Positions 63,054 to 64,000 of a stretch of DNA of 64,000 nt are shown piece after piece. The DNA comes from an uncultured Microbacterium sp. (lineage in GTDB: Bacteria; Actinomycetota; Actinomycetes; Actinomycetales; Microbacteriaceae), in NCBI GenBank assembly GCA_913774665.1, contig CAJYHN010000010.1:186001-250000 (forward strand), in the 5' to 3' direction. The position numbers and the translations under genes were made by a program. A model generated the notes under the pieces. It saw only the letters and a program-made list of their open reading frames with translations, was not told the origin of the DNA and searched no databases. Positions within the stretch are counted from its first letter, which is position 1, and each line of letters opens with the position of its first letter.

Positions 63054-63287
63054 GTGTACCGATTCGGCGACGATGACGACATCGACGGGCTCCATGAGAC
63101 CCGCTGGGCACTCGTGTACGACCACGCAGACGGCTCCACGGAAGAGGACTACCGGCAGACGATGGAACTCCTCATCGAACGGGTGAACAACGCGCGCGAC
63201 ACGCTCAGATACCCCAACGTCAAGAACCGCCTCACTACCCACCAACGCCGCACGAGGGGTCTGTCCGATACGCGGCGGGTGACGTAG
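63054..63287 (+). CDS. Hypothetical protein, N-terminus uncertain
   Basis: From a GTG this gives 77 residues (YRFGDDDDIDGLHETRWALV, then EEDYRQTMELLIERVNNARD). The frame is open and protein-like further upstream to 62,964 (RWRQLSEEIGRLSQAYTDAH), directly after the stop of the preceding gene in the same frame, but without a start codon. So either the gene starts at the internal GTG, or the stop at 62,961 splits one longer gene. Not recognised. Confidence 0.5.
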   Translation: MYRFGDDDDIDGLHETRWALVYDHADGSTEEDYRQTMELLIERVNNARDTLRYPNVKNRLTTHQRRTRGLSDTRRVT

Positions 63288-63307
63288 ATGTCGGTTCGCC
63301 GCGCGCA

Positions 63308-63349
63308 CCAGGAGAGCCCCCGATGCAAACGTGCGCATCGCGGGCTCTC
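63308..63349. terminator. Bidirectional terminator hairpin
   Basis: AGGAGAGCCC-CCGATGC pairs with GCATCG-C-GGGCTCTCCT, a nearly perfect stem of about 16 bp with an 8-base loop. It lies between two convergent genes (stops at 63,287 and 63,363), so it can end both transcripts. Confidence 0.8.
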
Positions 63350-63362
63350 CTGTTCGCCAGAG

Positions 63363-63587
63363 TCAAGCGGTCATCTTGATCCGATTGAGGGAAGCCGCGA
63401 ACTCATCGAGCGCCTTGAGCGCGGCCTTGGCCTTGGCCTCGGCCTCCCGAACAGAGGGAGCGTAGAACGGGCGCTTGCGGTGGGCGTCAGCGACCACCTC
63501 AGCGATCTCGTGCTTCACGAGGGAGAGCACACGCGTCGCCTCGGCGCGGTCGATGGCGGGGGTGGCGGCGGGCTTGATATCGGCCAT
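63363..63587 (-). CDS. Hypothetical small basic protein
   Basis: This 74-residue protein starts MADIKPAATPAIDRAEATRV after AAAGAAG. It is helical and Ala/Lys-rich (REAEAKAKAALKALDEFAAS), with no membrane segment. Size, composition and place suggest a small phage or plasmid protein, such as a structural or regulatory factor. Family not recognised. Confidence 0.6.
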   Translation of the reverse strand: MADIKPAATPAIDRAEATRVLSLVKHEIAEVVADAHRKRPFYAPSVREAEAKAKAALKALDEFAASLNRIKMTA

Positions 63588-63662
63588 GATCAGCTTCTTT
63601 CTGTGGAGAGGAGTGGTTCTGACGGCCAACGTAATGGGACTACTAGCTCTGTCAACTTGCTC

Positions 63663-64000
63663 TCAAACTTTGGCCGAGACGGGCATGGAACGGGCCGCCT
63701 CCCACTCGAGGATGTCGTCCAGATCGGTGGAGGGAATGAGCCGAAAGTGAGAGTTGGCGATCTGGTACCGAATCGAATGGCGGTGTACCTGAACGCGACT
63801 CACCTCCACTGCCATGACAGGCACCACTGAATCGCGGACGGCATCAGCGATGCTCTGGATGAGACGCCAGCGCGCGTGATCATGCGTCGAACCGGACACG
63901 GTCGACTCGCGGACGTCCGGGGCATCGAGCATCTCCCACGCCAGCGCCTGGACAGCCACTGGCAACCCCAACGCTTTGAACTCCTGCCGCAGCGCGAGCA
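63663..64000 (-). CDS. Hypothetical protein, 5' end beyond the window
   Basis: The visible part (112 codons) reads LALRQEFKALGLPVAVQALA at the window end and finishes FRLIPSTDLDDILEWEAARS, then MPVSAKV. The frame is open through the window edge, so the true start is outside. The middle contains SIADAVRDSVVPVMAVEVSR. No known family is evident. It is on the same strand as, and upstream of, the small basic gene 63,363-63,587. Confidence 0.55.
   Translation of the reverse strand, partial: LALRQEFKALGLPVAVQALAWEMLDAPDVRESTVSGSTHDHARWRLIQSIADAVRDSVVPVMAVEVSRVQVHRHSIRYQIANSHFRLIPSTDLDDILEWEAARSMPVSAKV

Noticed and set aside
1-64000. CRISPR arrays and insertion sequences
   Set aside because: No regularly spaced direct repeats of CRISPR type and no transposase frame with recognisable motifs were found; the only tandem arrays are the collagen triplets and short words.

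Overview
The window is high-GC DNA from an actinobacterium. Very high third-position GC, abundant GTG starts and the gene families present suggest a Microbacterium-like member of the Microbacteriaceae; this is an inference from composition and gene content, since no rRNA is present.

Region A, about 1-29,340, looks like ordinary dense chromosome. It holds: (i) a carbohydrate ABC transporter operon (minus strand) divergent from a DeoR-type repressor; (ii) a cell-surface locus with a SipW-cognate exported protein, a signal peptidase fused to a LamG domain, and a tandem LamG copy; (iii) an amine/amide catabolic locus with an APC permease, a YtcJ-like amidohydrolase, a TetR regulator, an amidase, a kinase-phospholyase fusion and agmatine deiminase, in which two promoters carry the same operator-like sequence (DUF1206 and PAP2 genes sit in between); (iv) a pantothenate operon (DUF2520 reductase, panC, panB); (v) a DUF433/PIN-like toxin-antitoxin pair whose toxin is frameshifted; (vi) the bacterial RNA repair pair Hen1-Pnkp; (vii) a decayed agmatine deiminase 3' end, an MFS exporter, a zinc-ribbon protein and a leucine-rich-repeat protein.

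Region B, about 29,340-59,630, is bounded by two copies of a 28-bp perfect direct repeat that looks like a tRNA 3' end plus its terminator hairpin. Each copy has a similar 19-bp arm-like sequence on its inner side, so I read the region as an integrated, composite island. It contains a complete sugar uptake and beta-glucosidase operon (substrate-binding protein, two permeases, GH3, LacI), a decayed xis-int pair, and then about 22 kb of lower-GC, loosely packed DNA rich in exported proteins. These include three LAxTG-anchored DUF11-like surface proteins, a GAQ/GAT/GAN collagen-like protein in an operon with a membrane protein and a glycosyltransferase-methyltransferase fusion, a very large membrane-bound ECF sigma factor, and Lrp-like and AraC-like regulators. 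Large stretches hold no convincing gene.

Region C, about 59,630-64,000, appears to be the start of a second mobile element: a SIR2-domain protein, a helix-turn-helix protein fused to an ECF-transporter-S-like membrane domain, and small phage- or plasmid-like genes, the last cut by the window end.

The least ordinary items are the self-contained SipW-LamG protein, the fused sigma/anti-sigma/ectodomain protein, the collagen operon with its dedicated glycosyltransferase fusion, and the shared operator that ties the amide/amino-alcohol genes into one predicted regulon.
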